From an uncultured Bacteroidales bacterium (GTDB lineage Bacteria; Bacteroidota; Bacteroidia; Bacteroidales; UBA932): 64,000 bases of DNA. Numbering within the stretch: the first letter of the stretch is position 1; each line of letters begins with the position of its first letter. Below are positions 52,078-61,706 of the stretch, one piece after another. A program made the position numbers and the translations under genes. The DNA lies in assembly GCA_947253655.1 (NCBI GenBank), contig CAMYAE010000008.1, positions 1 to 64,000 on the forward strand, written 5' to 3'. Below the pieces are notes generated by a model. It was not told the origin of the DNA. It saw nothing but the letters and a program-made list of their open reading frames with translations, and made no database searches.

Positions 52078-55000
52078 TTAATTTCCAATGACCTTATCAA
52101 CAGGCTCATTTTCGCTGAATACATACCAAATATATGCGGATACGTCCTTATATCCGAGCCTCGAATAAAGCCCGGCATAGCGGCTTACCTGCTTCCTGTA
52201 ATATTTTTTCGGCTCGCCAAATTTATAGTCCACTATAATTATCCTGCCGTCAAGTTCAATCACCCGGTCGGGCCGGTATATGCAGCCGTCAGTATCAACA
52301 AGAGCCCTCTCGTTGCGTACCGTAGCCGTATTCTCGGAAAACCAGCCATAGGATTCAACCGATTGGATAGCAGCTTTGAGGAGGGCTTCGGCTTCCCTGC
52401 CCCGATCCGGCGTGAGGTCTCCGGAATCTACAGCAGTTGCAACGGCAGCTCCCAAATCCTTCACGTACTCCACAGAAGCCAATATATTATGCAGCACCGT
52501 ACCCTTACGCCTTGCAGAAGCCCCGCCCCCCACACTGCCGTCTTCTGCAAAGAAGTCGGTGGAATCGGCATTGAATTTCAATCTCTGCTCCGGCTGCCCT
52601 TCCTCATCTTCGTGCATTTCCGGATTTGGGGAATAGGACCTGAAAGGCGAGGCAATGCTAATAGGAGCGTCGGACGGCAATATCAGTTTCTTGTTCTTCT
52701 TCTCAGCGGCTGCAAAATCATACAATTCTCCCAAGCGATAACGCTGCGTCTCGCCGGTCTCCACTGCGGCAAATCCGTGATCCGGCTTCGACACATATTC
52801 GTATAGAAAAGGTGCAAGACCATCGGAACTATTATTCAATGTAATGATATGCAATCCCTTAGACGGCCTCGTAAACGCTACGTAAGCTACATTTATCACG
52901 TCTACGAAGAGCTTGCCGAGTTCATTCCTATAATCATCTCTGAACATGGAGTTATCCGCAGACTTTGTCAGATGTACATCAAAAATCCGACCGTCCAAAC
53001 CTGACAGAGCAGTGCCGGCGCCATCCGGGGCACACCAGAACTTTTCATTAGGTCTTATTGAAAGCTCCTTATTGTCTGGCTTGTACAAATATATGACATA
53101 AGGGAACTCAAGCCCTTTGGCTTTGTGTATGGTGATGATTTTCACCGCATCCTTGCTCTCCGGAGAAGATATCTTAGACTTGTTCTCTTTCCACTCTTCC
53201 AAGAAGCCCCTCAGATTGTTGCCGTTCGATGCAACATATTTCTGGACTATATCCATAAATGACTGGATATAAAGGGTGTGTTTTGCCAGAATGCCTGGCA
53301 CGTCTTCTTCGATTTTCCTTAAAAAGAAAGAGCATTCGTCAATTATTGAATGGAAATACGAGGGCATAGCCGCAACTTTGCCTTTCGCAATATAGCCTGC
53401 CACCTTGTCATCAGGATTATCGAGCAGGGTCAGACAAGCCACCACTTTCCTTATCACATAAGAACTTTTGACAGAAAGGGAATCGTTGGTTACAACGGAA
53501 ATCCCGTTTTCAATGAGGTATCCGGCGATCTCGCTGCCTAAGTTGTTTGTCCTTACGAGAACGGCTATATCACCCGGCTGAGCTCCTCTTGCAATGACCT
53601 CCTCTATAGCTTCTTTCACCTTTGAGAACAAGCTGTCCTTTTCTGCAAAAGTGATGTCCACACTACCGTCGGCAACTTCAGATGAACGGCATTTCTGCTC
53701 TGTGGTACTATATATGCCCGAAATAAGTCCAGATGAGCCTCCGAGTTTTTTATCAAGCCTTTCCGCCATATACGGGAAGAACCCGTTATTGAAGCTGACA
53801 ATAGACCTAAGGCTCCTATAATTTTCTTGCAGCACCGTATTTACGGTTTCAGCACCGGCTTCTTCAAATTCCCTTTCAACCTCATTATCGAGCAGATTCC
53901 AGTCGGAGCCTCTCCAGCGATATATGCTTTGCTTGACATCCCCGACTATAAGGCTGTATGGTTTCACCTCCTCTTCATCTGAAATATGATGATATGATTC
54001 ATGGGATTGGCTTTCTTTCAGAAGCGGCCGCATATTCTCCCACTGCACCCTTGAAGTGTCCTGAAACTCGTCAAGCAGGAAATTCTCCAAACGCACTCCG
54101 AGTTTTTCATAGATAAAAGGAGCATCCGAGCCGTTGATTATATCTTTCAGCACAGCGTCGGATTCGACAAGTGACATTATATTCTTTTCTTTGGACAGAG
54201 CATCGAACTCCTTGCGCAGTTCTGCCGCGACCCCAAGATCGTGAAGGCTTGACAAAATTCTCAAAGCAGTATTATATTCTGTCAAGGGCGTGCCGTTCAG
54301 TGCTAAAATCTTGGCAAAGCCTCCGTCAAGAGACGTTCCGATAGCCGCTTTCTTGTCTCCTGCCTTTTCATCCGAGACAATGAAAAGTTCTTTCTCTCCG
54401 CTCATGCAATCCAACAATGTAGCACTCGGATCAAACTTGTCCCCTTTCCTGAAATCCTCTAATTTAGCAAGCCCGCCGTAAAAATTCGCTCTGAAATCAG
54501 AGGCATCATAACCTAAGTCCGTAAGTTTCTTTACTATCTCACCTGCGGTAGTCCGTATGTCACGGGCAAAAGTCTCGGCTACATCGGAGCAAAGCTTTTC
54601 AATCCTGCCGATCTCGGCCTTTGAATAAGCCTTGGCCTCATCAATATGCAGTTTTTCCGCCAGGTCGCTATGAGAAAAGTGCATAATCCTCTTTGCCACA
54701 TCCACAAGACGTGCCTCCATATTATATTTGCGTCCCTCGGAAAGATCGTTCATCGCCCCTTCGGTAAGCCAATCCAAGAGGTCTTTGTTGTCCGGAGTTA
54801 TGGCATCCAAAAACCTGTCCACACTCTCCTCAATCATGGAGTCACGGTCAAGTTCAATTTTGTACGATGCGAACTGGCCGATTTCCCTTGCAAAAGATTT
54901 AAGTGTCTTTTGGAAAAACTTGTCTATTGTGCTGACTGAAAAAGAGCTGTAATCGTGAAGAATGGCATTCAGACATAGCCCGGCTTCTCTTTTAAGCTCG

Positions 55001-55275
55001 TCCTCGTCTTTGCATACGGCAGGCTTGTCGAGCTGCTCCGGTCCCGGAAGAAAATATTTCCGAAAGTCCGACCTATCGGGATATGTTGCAAGGACATACA
55101 ATTCTTTCAGAATCCTGGTTTTCATCTCGTCGGTGGCCTTGTTGGTAAAGGTGACCGCAAGTATATGCCGATAGGCATTGGACACAGCCTTTTTCCGCAA
55201 AAGGATGTGTATATAGTTTTTTGCGAGGTTATAGGTTTTGCCGGACCCCGCAGAGGCTTTCATTATTTCTATCAT
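52078..55275 (-). CDS. UvrD-type helicase-nuclease, AddA-like
   Basis: 1065 residues. Walker A ASAGSGKT at residues 8-15, motif II DEFQDTS, VGDVKQSIYRWRG, and the late TIHKAKGLEF are those of superfamily I helicases. The C-terminal nuclease shows IIIVDYKFG, with the Asp and Lys of the PD-(D/E)XK fold, and QVSRYAGLY. With the AddB-like partner it should process double-strand breaks for RecA loading. It starts 7 bases after the addB-like stop. Confidence 0.9.
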   Translation of the reverse strand: MIEIMKASAGSGKTYNLAKNYIHILLRKKAVSNAYRHILAVTFTNKATDEMKTRILKELYVLATYPDRSDFRKYFLPGPEQLDKPAVCKDEDELKREAGLCLNAILHDYSSFSVSTIDKFFQKTLKSFAREIGQFASYKIELDRDSMIEESVDRFLDAITPDNKDLLDWLTEGAMNDLSEGRKYNMEARLVDVAKRIMHFSHSDLAEKLHIDEAKAYSKAEIGRIEKLCSDVAETFARDIRTTAGEIVKKLTDLGYDASDFRANFYGGLAKLEDFRKGDKFDPSATLLDCMSGEKELFIVSDEKAGDKKAAIGTSLDGGFAKILALNGTPLTEYNTALRILSSLHDLGVAAELRKEFDALSKEKNIMSLVESDAVLKDIINGSDAPFIYEKLGVRLENFLLDEFQDTSRVQWENMRPLLKESQSHESYHHISDEEEVKPYSLIVGDVKQSIYRWRGSDWNLLDNEVEREFEEAGAETVNTVLQENYRSLRSIVSFNNGFFPYMAERLDKKLGGSSGLISGIYSTTEQKCRSSEVADGSVDITFAEKDSLFSKVKEAIEEVIARGAQPGDIAVLVRTNNLGSEIAGYLIENGISVVTNDSLSVKSSYVIRKVVACLTLLDNPDDKVAGYIAKGKVAAMPSYFHSIIDECSFFLRKIEEDVPGILAKHTLYIQSFMDIVQKYVASNGNNLRGFLEEWKENKSKISSPESKDAVKIITIHKAKGLEFPYVIYLYKPDNKELSIRPNEKFWCAPDGAGTALSGLDGRIFDVHLTKSADNSMFRDDYRNELGKLFVDVINVAYVAFTRPSKGLHIITLNNSSDGLAPFLYEYVSKPDHGFAAVETGETQRYRLGELYDFAAAEKKNKKLILPSDAPISIASPFRSYSPNPEMHEDEEGQPEQRLKFNADSTDFFAEDGSVGGGASARRKGTVLHNILASVEYVKDLGAAVATAVDSGDLTPDRGREAEALLKAAIQSVESYGWFSENTATVRNERALVDTDGCIYRPDRVIELDGRIIIVDYKFGEPKKYYRKQVSRYAGLYSRLGYKDVSAYIWYVFSENEPVDKVIGN

Positions 55276-55282
55276 ATCTTAG

Positions 55283-58200
55283 TCATCTGCCGCATATATC
55301 CTTAAAATCGCAATATTTGCAAACCTCGGTGTCAGCGGTACGCCTGAAACCTTTCTCTATTGAAGACAATTCGTCCAGCAAGCCGGTCAGCCGCTCTTGC
55401 ACAAGTTCAATAAAATACTCGTTTACCGGGACATTCCGGACAGGCTCTTTAAAAAGTCCGGTTACGTGATATATGGAATTGTGCAATTTCTTCCCTTTGG
55501 CAGCCTCAATTCCCTCCACCAATTTGTCATACACAAAAAGCTGGAAAGCAATTTTAGGGCGTGCTGCATGAGGGGTGTCGGGAGAAAACAAGGCTTCTAC
55601 AAGGGATTCTATATCTGCCAGCACCTTGTCATCGTTTTGTCTTTCATTCTTCCTTTCCCCGATGGACTTTTCCTTGTCCAGAACTTTCCCGGTCTTATAA
55701 TCCACAACCCTCATCATATCGCCTACACTGTCCAGACGATCGATATATCCTATGAAACGGTAGCCGTTAAACTCCCATTCCCTTTTAAGTTCCAGCCCAT
55801 GTATCCTGAAACGTCTTTGATTGGACGCTGCCAGGAAATCACTATCTCTTTTCAATGTGTTTAGCACATAACTCTCTATCAAGTTGCCGGTCACCAAATC
55901 CCGCCCCGAAATCTCAAATGACGACATTTCACGCTTTATGAGAGAGTCGATTTTAGCCCTGATATCCGCAGGACGTTTAAGCCACGAGTCAATGTAATCT
56001 TTACTTATGCAGTCTTCCTGCCTGATCTTTTCCGCAGCTCCCGGCAAATCCAAATCGAAATCCGGAGACATGGCCTCTTCTCCGGTATACAGGGCTTGCA
56101 TGAGCGAATGGAAGATCCGCCCCACCATGCCGCCGTCCATATATTCGGCAACATCTTTCTCCACATCCAGACCTTTCACAACCGAATAATAGAATTTCGC
56201 AGGACACGAAAGATATTTCTCTATCGAAGAAGCGGAGAGGCGTGTACCCTTTATCCGCTCGATATCATCCATTGTTTTGACAATCTCAGGCTCCTGCCTT
56301 TCTTCCACCTTTGCTTCCGCTACGGCTCTCCTGAACTCAAGAGCAAACCTCTCACGATAGATATATTCAAGCTGCTTGATATAACGGCTCTCCTCTCCCG
56401 ATTTCAATTCTTCCTGCCTTGAATCGAAGACGAGCCAGACCTTTGACGCACGCTGAATCATCCTGTAGAAATAGTAGGCCCAAACCCTGTCCTGATATTC
56501 GTAAGTCGGCAGCCCGAATCCTTTGCGGATTTCAGGAGGAATAAAAGACGAGGATATGTTCTTATTCGGGAAGATGCCCTCATTGGCGGACAATATCACA
56601 ATATTGGAAAAATCCAAAGCCCTTGTCTCCAAAGGTCCCATTATCTGAAGCCCCTTCAACGGCTCGCCGTTAAAAGGAACGGATATGCCCGAAAGCAGGC
56701 GGTCTATAAGCCTGACATAAGTAGCCGGCAGCAATTCCAAAGTCCGTCTCATAAGCAGATTGATGCTCCGGTAGCATTTTCTTGCGAATTCGAGTTCAAG
56801 CCCGGCTCCCGGCATACCGGCATAAGATATTGACACTGCCTTGATTAAATCAAGAATATATTTACCGAAATCCTCTATCTGCGAAGCAGAAGCCGTATTA
56901 ATGTCTTTTATAATAGGAGAGAATACAATCTCCATAAGAGGCTGTCCGGCAAAGTCGGACTGTGGCACATAATATTTTGCCTCGGCTCGGATTGCGTCCA
57001 TCTTTATCCTCCCCTCCTCTCCAACCGCAGCCCGGAATATTTCATTTGAGAATATAGGCCTTACATAGCGATGATAAAAGCACCACTGTCCGTCAGAGCG
57101 CTTCCTCAAATGCAACTGCATGGCAATTGTCAATTTTACAAGGGCGAAAACGGAGCTTCCTGACATCGGATACCCCATTGTAATGTTAATATCCTCTATT
57201 TCAGGCGGAATCGTGTTCAGAAGCGGCAGGAGCAACTCCTCGTCAGGGATGACTATGGCACAATCCATTATTTCGGAATCCTTATTGCCTGCATCATTGC
57301 CTGCTTCCTTTTTCCTCTCTTCTATCTCGTTCAATATCAACGGTATCTGACTTGTCTGCCCGACAGAAGACGGCACGGAAATCACGTCAATTGCCGGATT
57401 GCCAAGTCCATCCGGATCCAACTCAAAAGCCTGTGGAAACATTTCCGTATTGCCTGTACCGTTTCCGTCCCTCATGAATTTGGAAGCCCTGTTCTGAGGG
57501 TCCCTGATAATCTTGCTTGAAAAATCCCAGCAGAACTCTGCAAGCCCGGCGTCCCTCATTCTTTTCATCACTGTCTTTTCGCATTCGTTCAATGCGTTCA
57601 GTCCTACGAAAATATATTTTTCCGTCTCCTTGAAATGTTCTTTCAGCACATCCGAGGCAGACTTGGCTTTCATCATTTCCGCCAGCTTCCTGTACACCAT
57701 TCCTTCATAGGACAAGCCATTATCCGACAAAGCTTTATTGAACTCTGAATATATCGGATATAACATATTCCAAATTCTCAGAAAATCCTTTTTCGCACCA
57801 CCTGTCGTCTTCGACCAATCACCCTCCTTGAAATGTGCGACAAGACGTTCAATCGCCTCTCTCTGGGCAGGCTCCAACTCGTCAAGGCCGGAATCAATTG
57901 CCCTGAATTCTGAAATATTCGCAAAAATCCTGTCTGCTCTTACGAGGTATTTGTCTACATCGTTGAAATCCGCTATAAGCACATCGCCCCAATATATGAA
58001 ATCGTCCAAAGAATCAGGGACAGCACCTTTTGGCAAAGCCTTTTTATAACAGTCGTATAGACATAGCAGCTGGGTAATTCTGTCGGTTTCCTTAACTCCG
58101 CTCAATGCGTAGAAAAAATCATTGACGGTAAACATCAAAGGCATAATAATGGGTCTGGCAACTCCGTTGTGTCCGAAAGCTGCCGCATTCATCGCAGAAT

Positions 58201-58330
58201 CTGCCACAACTTCGGAGAGGTATTTCCCGAAAAAGGCAAGCGAACGTCTGCTTGGGAAAATAAAGCACTCCCTTTCTATATCATGTCCTATGAAATAATG
58301 TTCTGCAACCTGCTTTAGGAAAGGCGTCAT
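55283..58330 (-). CDS. PD-(D/E)XK nuclease, AddB-like
   Basis: 1015 residues. The N-terminal part is an inactive helicase-like fold; the C-terminal third has LSASSIEKYLSCPAKFYY, the nuclease motif MRVVDYKTG and a Cys cluster CKYCDFKDICG. Together with the Cys in SCPAKF this gives the four ligands of the AddB iron-sulfur cluster. It forms a complex with the AddA-like protein encoded downstream. It lies 7 bases after the M48 peptidase gene. Confidence 0.88.
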   Translation of the reverse strand: MTPFLKQVAEHYFIGHDIERECFIFPSRRSLAFFGKYLSEVVADSAMNAAAFGHNGVARPIIMPLMFTVNDFFYALSGVKETDRITQLLCLYDCYKKALPKGAVPDSLDDFIYWGDVLIADFNDVDKYLVRADRIFANISEFRAIDSGLDELEPAQREAIERLVAHFKEGDWSKTTGGAKKDFLRIWNMLYPIYSEFNKALSDNGLSYEGMVYRKLAEMMKAKSASDVLKEHFKETEKYIFVGLNALNECEKTVMKRMRDAGLAEFCWDFSSKIIRDPQNRASKFMRDGNGTGNTEMFPQAFELDPDGLGNPAIDVISVPSSVGQTSQIPLILNEIEERKKEAGNDAGNKDSEIMDCAIVIPDEELLLPLLNTIPPEIEDINITMGYPMSGSSVFALVKLTIAMQLHLRKRSDGQWCFYHRYVRPIFSNEIFRAAVGEEGRIKMDAIRAEAKYYVPQSDFAGQPLMEIVFSPIIKDINTASASQIEDFGKYILDLIKAVSISYAGMPGAGLELEFARKCYRSINLLMRRTLELLPATYVRLIDRLLSGISVPFNGEPLKGLQIMGPLETRALDFSNIVILSANEGIFPNKNISSSFIPPEIRKGFGLPTYEYQDRVWAYYFYRMIQRASKVWLVFDSRQEELKSGEESRYIKQLEYIYRERFALEFRRAVAEAKVEERQEPEIVKTMDDIERIKGTRLSASSIEKYLSCPAKFYYSVVKGLDVEKDVAEYMDGGMVGRIFHSLMQALYTGEEAMSPDFDLDLPGAAEKIRQEDCISKDYIDSWLKRPADIRAKIDSLIKREMSSFEISGRDLVTGNLIESYVLNTLKRDSDFLAASNQRRFRIHGLELKREWEFNGYRFIGYIDRLDSVGDMMRVVDYKTGKVLDKEKSIGERKNERQNDDKVLADIESLVEALFSPDTPHAARPKIAFQLFVYDKLVEGIEAAKGKKLHNSIYHVTGLFKEPVRNVPVNEYFIELVQERLTGLLDELSSIEKGFRRTADTEVCKYCDFKDICGR

Positions 58331-58337
58331 AAATAAT

Positions 58338-59123
58338 TTATTTTTTCTTATAATAACCGTCCGCAGCCGCCCTGTTGAGCACTCTGTCTATACGGGAGTC
58401 AAGGTTAGGGTGTGTGGACAGAAGATTGTTCACTAAAGCGTGGCTGGACGCACTGCCGCTCATTTGTTTTAATTTATTGAAAGCCAACGCCAAAGACACA
58501 GGATTTTTCCCGGATCTCTTTAGAAAGGCGTATGCGTAATCGTCAGCGTCGGTCTCTTGTTTCCTTGAATAGCTGGCATTCATAATTGCCTCTCCCAAGG
58601 CCCCGAACTGCGAATCCGTAAGAACTGCTGCCACATCACCCTGAGCGGCAATCCCGTCCATTAGTGCGGAAGTCATCAACGCTTTTTGGTATGCCTTCTT
58701 GGAATGCTTCAAGGCGACATGGCCTATTTCATGACCTATAACTCCAAGGATTTCCTCATCGGACATTATATCCATGAGCTTGGAATATACCCTTACGCTG
58801 CCGTCGGCACAGGCAAATGCATTAGCCTCATTATTCCGATAAACCTTGAAATTGAGCGGAATGCCCTCGACGGACGTAAATCCCGACACAAGTTTGCCAA
58901 GCCTAACGGCATAAGGGCTTTCTGCAGGCAGGACCGTGCTCTTGGCGTCAAGCCTCACAATATACTGGTGGACATAAGACTGCATCTGCTTGTCGGTAAT
59001 TGACGCTGCACTAATGGCCTTGACAGTGCCTTGAAGGGCACGGCCGGCGTTGAACGATGCAGAACATGATGTCAATACTATGGCAATACCCCATAAAAGG
59101 GCAAAATATAATCTGTTTTTCAT
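58338..59123 (-). CDS. M48-family metallopeptidase lipoprotein
   Basis: 261 residues from MKNRLYFALL, which gives a lipoprotein signal ending LTSCSA; the longer frame to 59180 is not needed. HEIGH, with the zinc ligands and catalytic Glu, is in VIGHEIGHVALKH, and the third ligand Glu lies in RKQETDADDYA. Homologues such as BepA/YcaL and LoiP degrade misassembled outer-membrane proteins. It is upstream of addB, with no obvious functional link. Confidence 0.93.
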   Translation of the reverse strand: MKNRLYFALLWGIAIVLTSCSASFNAGRALQGTVKAISAASITDKQMQSYVHQYIVRLDAKSTVLPAESPYAVRLGKLVSGFTSVEGIPLNFKVYRNNEANAFACADGSVRVYSKLMDIMSDEEILGVIGHEIGHVALKHSKKAYQKALMTSALMDGIAAQGDVAAVLTDSQFGALGEAIMNASYSRKQETDADDYAYAFLKRSGKNPVSLALAFNKLKQMSGSASSHALVNNLLSTHPNLDSRIDRVLNRAAADGYYKKK

Positions 59124-59211
59124 TATTTTACTTATAAAATCCCCTGCTTCGGCAGGTTTTAAAAACATGACCGATTCCATACAAACTTAATCATAATAGC
59201 TGAATATTTTT

Positions 59212-59219
59212 TAAATTTG
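59212..59219 (+). promoter_or_regulatory. -7 box before the BamA-like gene
   Basis: TAAATTTG matches TAnnTTTG. It overlaps the in-frame GTG at 59219, which argues for the ATG at 59237 as the real start. Confidence 0.5.
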
Positions 59220-59236
59220 TGGATATAAAATCAAAA

Positions 59237-60538
59237 ATGCTAAGAAAAGTTTTATCAATGGTTGCGGTTGCCGTAATATCGGCATTTAATATTATTGCCG
59301 CCGACGATGACATTCATAGTGGACAGCCGCCATACAATGGGGTTAAAAAGCCTTGGACCTTCACCCCTTTACCAACAGTTAGTTACAGCACCGACCTCGG
59401 CCTGCAACTTGGAGCCTTATGCGACATCTATCATTTTACCAAGGATCACAATTCTCCTGATTACAAGGAAAAAATATACCTTGATTTCGGTTGGGCAACC
59501 AAAGGCTCCGGATATGTACACGGCTATTTCGATTCTCCTTATCTTACTAATTATCTTAGACTTACAGCTTCAGCCACGTATAAAGTAAGCAGCCTCTTCC
59601 CTTTCTACGGTTTCAACGGCTCCGCTTCGCCTCTAACTCCGGAAATGGATCTGAACAAGGATAGAGGAGTTGCTTTTTACAGCATGGGGCTGAATATGCT
59701 AAGACTGATGCTTACATTTCAAGGAAGAATTGCAGGAGAGTTGAAATGGATGGGCGGATGCAATTTCTGGGACTTCAAGGTCAAGGACATTCCCGAAAAA
59801 AATTATGACAGCGGCAACACTCTTCTGAAAGAATATATAAGACATGGCATTATCAATGCCGATGAGGTCTCCGGAGGCAGTCATTTTGAGCTGCGAGGAG
59901 GGCTCACATACGACACGAGGGATAATGAAGCCGCTCCCGACAAGGGTATATGGGCGGAAGCCTATATTTACGGGTCAAAAGATTTTTCCGGCCGGGGCTA
60001 CGATTATCTGAAATCTGCCATTCATTTCAGGCATTATTTTCCGATATGGAAAGGCCATGTCACCGGTGCCTACCACATAGGGATTCAAAACCGCATAGCC
60101 GGGGAGGCCCCTTTCTACCAGCTGCACGAAATTGCCGCCGTCTTATTGAAACAGCCTGAAACTGACGGGCTTGGAGGGAGAAACACTGTACGAGGCCTTT
60201 TGCTTGATCGCCTTGTGGGCGACGGATATATATGGGGGAATTTTGAAATCCGGTGTCTGCTTTATTCTTTTGAGTTTATGAAACACCGCTGGCAGATAGG
60301 CACCAATCCGTTTTTTGACACAGGTATGGTGACCCAGACATATAGGCTTGACCGAATGAAGTCTGCCGGCTCAGAGATAATATACAGAGACAAGGCCGAA
60401 AGGCTTCATAATAGCATAGGTGCAGGCTTGAAATTATCCATGGACCATAATTTTATAATATCGGCCGAGGCCGCAAGGCCTTTATCACGGCAGGACGGGG
60501 AATACGGAGTAAATGTGGGTGTAAACTATATATTTTAA
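59237..60538 (+). CDS. BamA/TamA-like outer-membrane barrel protein
   Basis: 433 residues from MLRKVLSMVAV, a signal peptide ending IIAAD. The mature part has 16-stranded BamA-like barrel features: repeated strands of alternating residues, the region LGGRNTVRGLLLDRLVGDGYIWGNFEIR that matches the RGF-type loop (here VRGLL), and a C-terminal aromatic residue (YIF). There are no POTRA domains, so it is not BamA itself; it belongs to the small omp85-like group with an unknown role. Confidence 0.83.
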   Translation: MLRKVLSMVAVAVISAFNIIAADDDIHSGQPPYNGVKKPWTFTPLPTVSYSTDLGLQLGALCDIYHFTKDHNSPDYKEKIYLDFGWATKGSGYVHGYFDSPYLTNYLRLTASATYKVSSLFPFYGFNGSASPLTPEMDLNKDRGVAFYSMGLNMLRLMLTFQGRIAGELKWMGGCNFWDFKVKDIPEKNYDSGNTLLKEYIRHGIINADEVSGGSHFELRGGLTYDTRDNEAAPDKGIWAEAYIYGSKDFSGRGYDYLKSAIHFRHYFPIWKGHVTGAYHIGIQNRIAGEAPFYQLHEIAAVLLKQPETDGLGGRNTVRGLLLDRLVGDGYIWGNFEIRCLLYSFEFMKHRWQIGTNPFFDTGMVTQTYRLDRMKSAGSEIIYRDKAERLHNSIGAGLKLSMDHNFIISAEAARPLSRQDGEYGVNVGVNYIF

Positions 60539-60539
60539 T

Positions 60540-60570
60540 TTTGTCTTGTTTTTTCATTTTGCTATATTTG
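60540..60570 (+). promoter_or_regulatory. Promoter of the rubrerythrin gene
   Basis: TTTG at 60540-60543, exactly 19 bases, then TATATTTG at 60563-60570. A second -7-like box, TAAATTTG, lies at 60575-60582. Confidence 0.7.
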
Positions 60571-60638
60571 TATATAAATTTGAATTATTAAAAATGATAT
60601 AACGGTCAAGGCCGTTTTAAAATTTAAATTATATAAAG

Positions 60639-61199
60639 ATGAAAAAGAAATTCAGATGTCTCGTATGCGGTTATGTATATGAGGGAGAGAATCCTCCGGA
60701 GAGATGCCCGCAGTGTAAAGCTCCTGCAAGCAAATTTGAAGAGATTAATTATGAGGCCGGCGAGCCTGATTGGGCGTGCGAACACCGTCTCGGCGATGGC
60801 AAAGTTGAAGATCCGGAAGTGCTCCAAGGTCTTAAAGACCATTTCAACGGAGAATGTTCCGAAGTAGGAATGTACCTTGCAATGAGCCGTCAGGCTGAGC
60901 GTGAGGGCTATCCTGAAATCGCAGAGGCTTTCAAGAGGTACGCTTTCGAAGAGGCTGAGCATGCTTCAAAATTTGCCGAACTGCTCGGTGAGATTGTATG
61001 GGACACCAAGACCAATTTGGAAAAGAGATACCAGGCGGAAGCAGGTGCATGCGAGGGCAAGCTTGCCATAGCCACAAGGGCAAAGAAGCTGGGATATGAC
61101 GCAATCCACGACACAGTCCACGAAATGGCAAAGGACGAGGCCCGTCACGGTTCAGGCTTCTACGGCTTGTACAAGAGATATTTCCTTGACAAGGAATAA
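60639..61199 (+). CDS. Rubrerythrin with N-terminal rubredoxin domain (reverse type)
   Basis: 186 residues. The rubredoxin domain comes first (CLVCGY at residues 7-12 and CPQC at about 25-28) and the four-helix diiron domain second (FNGECSEVGMYL, FEEAEHASKF, DEARHGSGF). This is the order of reverse rubrerythrins, which act as peroxide reductases in anaerobes. It detoxifies H2O2 in the cytoplasm. It stands alone between a consensus promoter and a terminator, as expected for an oxidative-stress gene. Confidence 0.95.
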   Translation: MKKKFRCLVCGYVYEGENPPERCPQCKAPASKFEEINYEAGEPDWACEHRLGDGKVEDPEVLQGLKDHFNGECSEVGMYLAMSRQAEREGYPEIAEAFKRYAFEEAEHASKFAELLGEIVWDTKTNLEKRYQAEAGACEGKLAIATRAKKLGYDAIHDTVHEMAKDEARHGSGFYGLYKRYFLDKE

Positions 61200-61217
61200 G
61201 ATTGTTCAGATTGCTTA

Positions 61218-61242
61218 AAGTCCGGGTTGCCGGACTTTTTTC
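61218..61242. terminator. Terminator shared by rubrerythrin and the S4-domain gene
   Basis: AAGTCCGG pairs with CCGGACTT around a 4-base loop, followed by T6. The A tract on the other side allows it to act for the convergent S4-domain gene, whose stop codon lies a few bases away. Confidence 0.8.
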
Positions 61243-61244
61243 GT

Positions 61245-61694
61245 TTAAAAATCTTCGTCGGATATTCCGAAGCGCAGGGCTATGTCGTCCGGAATTTCTT
61301 CAGCATCGGAATAGTCCACATTATCCCACAATGCCTCCATTTCCCTTCTGTCCTTTTTGGTAGGACGCCCCGTTCCCCTGTCCCTTTTCAAGAAGAAAGT
61401 CTCCACCGGGGCCTTAAGCTTCTCAAGTTCGGCTTCAGGAGTGAGGTTTTCCGCGAAATCGCTGACTAATTTTGCACCCACCCTGTTCTGAATCAAGGAT
61501 TTTACCCTGTAGGTATATGCTACGGACCCTTTACGCACCTCGACCACATCTCCGACCTTGATCATTTTCGATGGTTTGGCATTTACTCCGCCCACCTTTA
61601 CCTTATTGCCCTTGCAGGCATCGGTAGCCTCGGACCTTGTCTTATAGACCCTTATGGCCCAGAGATACCTGTCTATTCTGACAACATCAGCCAT
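61245..61694 (-). CDS. S4-domain RNA-binding protein (Hsp15-like)
   Basis: 149 residues. The S4 domain fills the first 60 residues (RIDRYLWAIRVYKTRSEATDAC and KVKVGGVNAKPS), like Hsp15/HslR, which rescues stalled 50S subunits with peptidyl-tRNA. The C-terminal third is charged, with KRDRGTGRPTKKDRRE typical of the Hsp15 group, and ends in an acidic tail. It lies 12 bases after the ManA-like gene, its probable co-transcript. Confidence 0.9.
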   Translation of the reverse strand: MADVVRIDRYLWAIRVYKTRSEATDACKGNKVKVGGVNAKPSKMIKVGDVVEVRKGSVAYTYRVKSLIQNRVGAKLVSDFAENLTPEAELEKLKAPVETFFLKRDRGTGRPTKKDRREMEALWDNVDYSDAEEIPDDIALRFGISDEDF

Positions 61695-61706
61695 ATCTAT
61701 AAATAT

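Noticed and set aside
52078..58330. AddAB-like pair as an anti-phage system
   Set aside because: The gene context is household (M48, DUF4290, FtsK, LolA), and both proteins fit the normal recombination repair complex.
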